Of a stretch of 23,854 bases of DNA, positions 21,619 to 23,854 are shown piece by piece. The stretch is from Bacteriovorax stolpii (lineage in GTDB: Bacteria; Bdellovibrionota; Bacteriovoracia; Bacteriovoracales; Bacteriovoracaceae): NCBI GenBank assembly GCA_945890905.1, contig CAMDDI010000009.1:1-23854 (forward strand), given 5' to 3'. Both the position numbers and the translations under genes were made by a program. Within the stretch, counting starts at the first letter, position 1. The number at the start of each line of letters is the position of its first letter. Below the pieces are notes generated by a model. That model saw nothing but the letters and a program-made list of their open reading frames with translations, was not told the origin of the DNA and ran no database searches.

Positions 21619-22280
21619 TCAAGCTTCATTTATTTGATATCGAAGGTACGACAACTGACATTAATTTTGTCCATAAAGTACTTTTTCCCTATTCCAAAAA
21701 ACATCTCTCAAACTTTGTTCTGACTCATCAGGATACCCCTGAAGTAAAAAATGCCATTAAAGATGTTAGGCGCACTGTTAAAGAAGAAGAGAACCGATCA
21801 TTAGATAATGATGAAGTCATAGCAGAATTAAATGATTGGATCGCCCAAGACCGAAAACATGGTGCACTCAAAGAAATACAAGGTCTCATTTGGGATGTGG
21901 GTTATAAGAACCGTGACTTTACTGGACATATTTATCCCGACGTTAAACCCTTCTTTGAAAACGTTTTAAAATCAGGTGCTCAAATTGGGATCTACTCTTC
22001 AGGTTCTGTGCACGCGCAAAAACTTATTTTCACCTACTCTGATCTAGGGGACTTAACTCCCATGATTTCTTATTATTTTGATACCAAGGTGGGAGGAAAA
22101 AGAGAAAAAGAATCTTACCTCAATATCGCAGTGGCCACAGGATACGAACCGACCGAGATTCATTTTTATTCGGATATAGCTCAAGAATTAGTTGCTGCTG
22201 AAGCTGCAGGAATGGCAGTCACTCAGCTCTTGCGTCCTGGAACTCAGGTTTCACAATTTTCTGGGATATCCCGATTTTAG
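21615..22280 (+). CDS. mtnC: Enolase-phosphatase E1 (2,3-diketo-5-methylthiopentyl-1-phosphate enolase/phosphatase)
   Basis: 221 residues from the ATG at 21615, where MIKLHLFDIEGTTTD opens with HAD motif I (Asp8, Glu10, in the enolase-phosphatase form DIEGTTT). IYSSGSVHAQKLIF is motif II, the lysine of GGKREKESY follows, and FYSDIAQELVAAEAAGM carries motif III. A longer in-frame start at 21567 would lie within mtnD and is not used. One polypeptide performs the enolisation and dephosphorylation between MtnB and MtnD. The gene order here is mtnB-mtnD-mtnC, and the ATG overlaps the mtnD stop (ATGA). The stop overlaps that of the convergent barrel gene. Confidence 0.94.
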   Translation: MIKLHLFDIEGTTTDINFVHKVLFPYSKKHLSNFVLTHQDTPEVKNAIKDVRRTVKEEENRSLDNDEVIAELNDWIAQDRKHGALKEIQGLIWDVGYKNRDFTGHIYPDVKPFFENVLKSGAQIGIYSSGSVHAQKLIFTYSDLGDLTPMISYYFDTKVGGKREKESYLNIAVATGYEPTEIHFYSDIAQELVAAEAAGMAVTQLLRPGTQVSQFSGISRF

Positions 22281-23251
22281 AAGCGCCAAAAGAAGTCATA
22301 CACGTAGTAATAACCTTTGGTTCCGAAATTGAAGTTTGTAAAATCCCTAGTCGCAAGCCCTAAACTCATATGAAAAGTATCCCAAATCCATAAGTAAGAA
22401 ACTGTCCCCCCGAAAGTCTGCAACTCAACATTATACACAGGTCCATACAGAACTCTGTTCCAAGAATCTGTCACATATTCAGTAATACTGCGGATATCTG
22501 AATCTTGAAAAAGTCCCAACCCGCGAGTGGCATGAGCATCTTTGTACATAGGATCGAAGGTGAAATTTGCGGCCATGTGCTGCTGAAATTTTGCGTTAGA
22601 AGGTAGAGTAATCACGCCTCCGAATTGTCCGATCCAGTCCTGACTCTGAAGCTTATATGCTCCAAATGTATTCACTGAAATCTTTGCATATTTATTTCTT
22701 AAAACCCGGTACTTAAAACCTACGTTGGCATACCCATCAAGAAAGAGGGCGTTAACAATCTTGACTCCGAAATCATTGGTTATCCCGTATTGAACTTGAA
22801 AGGGGCTAATCAATACTTCATCGCGATCAAGAGTGTGACCTTCGGAGTTAAATACTCCCAAATAGGCGAGCTCTTTATATTGGGCCGGAATTTTCTGGCT
22901 GCCACCAATAGTAAGGGAATTAAAACCTGGGAGTTCTTTCTTGGTGAAGGTCTTATAATCAAGCAGCTCAATCTCATCCCCCACCATCACCAGTGAGTTA
23001 CCGATAATTTCAGTGACATCAACTTTGGCCATGACGTCTAGTTCATGAAGATAAAAATTATGAATAATTCCGAAACCTACGACCCTATTTTCACGCGCAG
23101 AAATGATAAAGACTGTTTTTTCAACATCAAAGCCCGCATCAGAAGTTAGCTTTGCAATAACTTGGGAAGGGTTATTGATTTTGGTAATGATCCCCTGGGC
23201 AAGAACCTGAGCGGAAGTAAAAAAAGTAAAAAAAAATAAAACTTTAAGCAT
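22277..23251 (-). CDS. Probable outer-membrane beta-barrel protein
   Basis: 324 residues. A Sec signal peptide (MLKVLFFFTFFTSAQVLA) is followed by an N-terminal region of about 120 residues (VIAKLTSDAGFDVEKTVFII, GDEIELLDYKTFTKKELPG) that is not barrel-like. Then come repeated amphipathic strands such as FQVQYGITNDFGVKIVNALF, YANVGFKYRVL, YAKISVNTFGAYKL, TVSYLWIWDTFHMSLGLATR. The chain ends WRF, with a terminal aromatic as in BAM substrates. No named family is recognised. It begins 15 bases after the upstream barrel gene stop with only a weak, distant GAGGG, so the two are probably co-transcribed. Its stop overlaps the convergent mtnC stop by four bases. Confidence 0.74.
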   Translation of the reverse strand: MLKVLFFFTFFTSAQVLAQGIITKINNPSQVIAKLTSDAGFDVEKTVFIISARENRVVGFGIIHNFYLHELDVMAKVDVTEIIGNSLVMVGDEIELLDYKTFTKKELPGFNSLTIGGSQKIPAQYKELAYLGVFNSEGHTLDRDEVLISPFQVQYGITNDFGVKIVNALFLDGYANVGFKYRVLRNKYAKISVNTFGAYKLQSQDWIGQFGGVITLPSNAKFQQHMAANFTFDPMYKDAHATRGLGLFQDSDIRSITEYVTDSWNRVLYGPVYNVELQTFGGTVSYLWIWDTFHMSLGLATRDFTNFNFGTKGYYYVYDFFWRF

Positions 23252-23266
23252 GCCAAATGTTAACCC

Positions 23267-23854
23267 TCAATACCTGGATTGAAAAACAAAACTCAGAGAA
23301 CGATTTAGAAGTGTGTTGCTGACTGGGCCTACTAAAGTTTGATCTAAATAACTTATACCAAGAGCATACTGTGCATTAAATGAATACGTGGCATTGATCA
23401 CTGCATCCCAGACTAAACTTTGTTTTCCTCTAATAGGGGTTCCGTTGGCCGATCCAGCCTTGGGACCTTCAAGTCTTGGTGTCAGGACTACCCCATAGCG
23501 CTGCTTAGATTTAAAGGGCACATATCCACCCCCTACCGAAATGCTGCCTCCCCAAAAAGGCTCAAGAACTGTGCGGTTACCACTATTATTGAAACTTCTT
23601 CCAAAAGAGCGATGAACTTCTGAACCCAAGGTAGCGTCTCCAGTTTTAAAATTATGAATTTTAAAAAATCCGACACTTGATAAATAAGTTCCTGTTCCTT
23701 GAGCATCAACAGCTAAGGATGATTTCGAATTATAAACAGAAGTGGCCGTAGGGATATTTACAGTATGAAAGATCCACAGCCGCTCAAAAGTTTTCGGCGC
23801 ATAGGCATGAGAGAGTCCGACATCACTCCAACCACTATCGTTAGCCTCTGTTCC
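23267..23854 (-). CDS. Outer-membrane beta-barrel protein, N-terminus beyond the window
   Basis: At least 195 residues. The frame stays open from the stop at 23267 to the window edge, so the true start lies outside; a TTG at 23627-23629 within the frame is not the start. The visible part has alternating amphipathic strands: LWIFHTVNIPTATSVYNS, ISVGGGYVPF, RYGVVLTPRLEG, INATYSFNAQYALGISYLDQ, and ends SLSFVFQSRY, with a terminal aromatic. A segment near the edge (SGWSDVGLSHAYAPK) resembles the start of the barrel in MetA-pathway-of-phenol-degradation-type transporters, a tentative match. It is the upstream partner of the barrel gene at 22277-23251. Confidence 0.7.
   Translation of the reverse strand, partial: GTEANDSGWSDVGLSHAYAPKTFERLWIFHTVNIPTATSVYNSKSSLAVDAQGTGTYLSSVGFFKIHNFKTGDATLGSEVHRSFGRSFNNSGNRTVLEPFWGGSISVGGGYVPFKSKQRYGVVLTPRLEGPKAGSANGTPIRGKQSLVWDAVINATYSFNAQYALGISYLDQTLVGPVSNTLLNRSLSFVFQSRY

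Overview
The window reads as a piece of chromosome from a low-to-moderate-GC Gram-negative bacterium. Five lipobox lipoproteins, three outer-membrane beta-barrel candidates, a FlgT-like lipoprotein and a REC/HD-GYP-type protein suggest the predatory Bdellovibrionota, perhaps the Bacteriovorax/Peredibacter side. This is an inference from gene content and protein style, because no 16S rRNA or predation marker is present. I see no phage, insertion sequence, CRISPR array or known defence genes. No gene-free stretch exceeds 300 bases; the longest is 20285-20458, 174 bases between the divergent dnaE and mtnB genes.

Layout. 1-2900: tRNA-Val(GAC), a ThuA-like lipoprotein, a convergent SRPBCC/AHSA1 protein, two GNAT acetyltransferases (the second with a C-terminal Cys cluster) and a small unknown gene. 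2909-4956: a tight three-gene envelope unit of lipoprotein, DUF481-type barrel and lipoprotein with an HEEFH motif. 5079-9703: ilvE, then on the minus strand a Kup potassium transporter, an Na+/H+ antiporter-family protein and a 4Fe-4S ferredoxin. 9832-12594: an alpha-D-phosphohexomutase abutting queC, a small charged periplasmic protein and a bidirectional terminator. 12593-20284 (minus strand): an operon-like run of dnaE, a secreted unknown, a FlgT-like lipoprotein, a degenerate REC/HD-GYP protein and an AgmX/PglI-like lipoprotein. 20459-22280: mtnB-mtnD-mtnC of methionine salvage, with overlapping reading frames. 22277-23854: two minus-strand outer-membrane proteins, the last cut by the window end.

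The housekeeping genes are ordinary. The least explained parts are the four envelope or regulatory genes translated behind dnaE, which may belong to a sheathed-flagellum or envelope apparatus; the lipoprotein-barrel-lipoprotein unit with a possible metallopeptidase; and a recurring start architecture in which a -10-like hexamer lies only 6-9 bases before the ATG and no usable Shine-Dalgarno is present, suggesting leaderless mRNAs beside genes with normal ribosome binding sites. I do not see a complete, clearly new defence or mobile system here.
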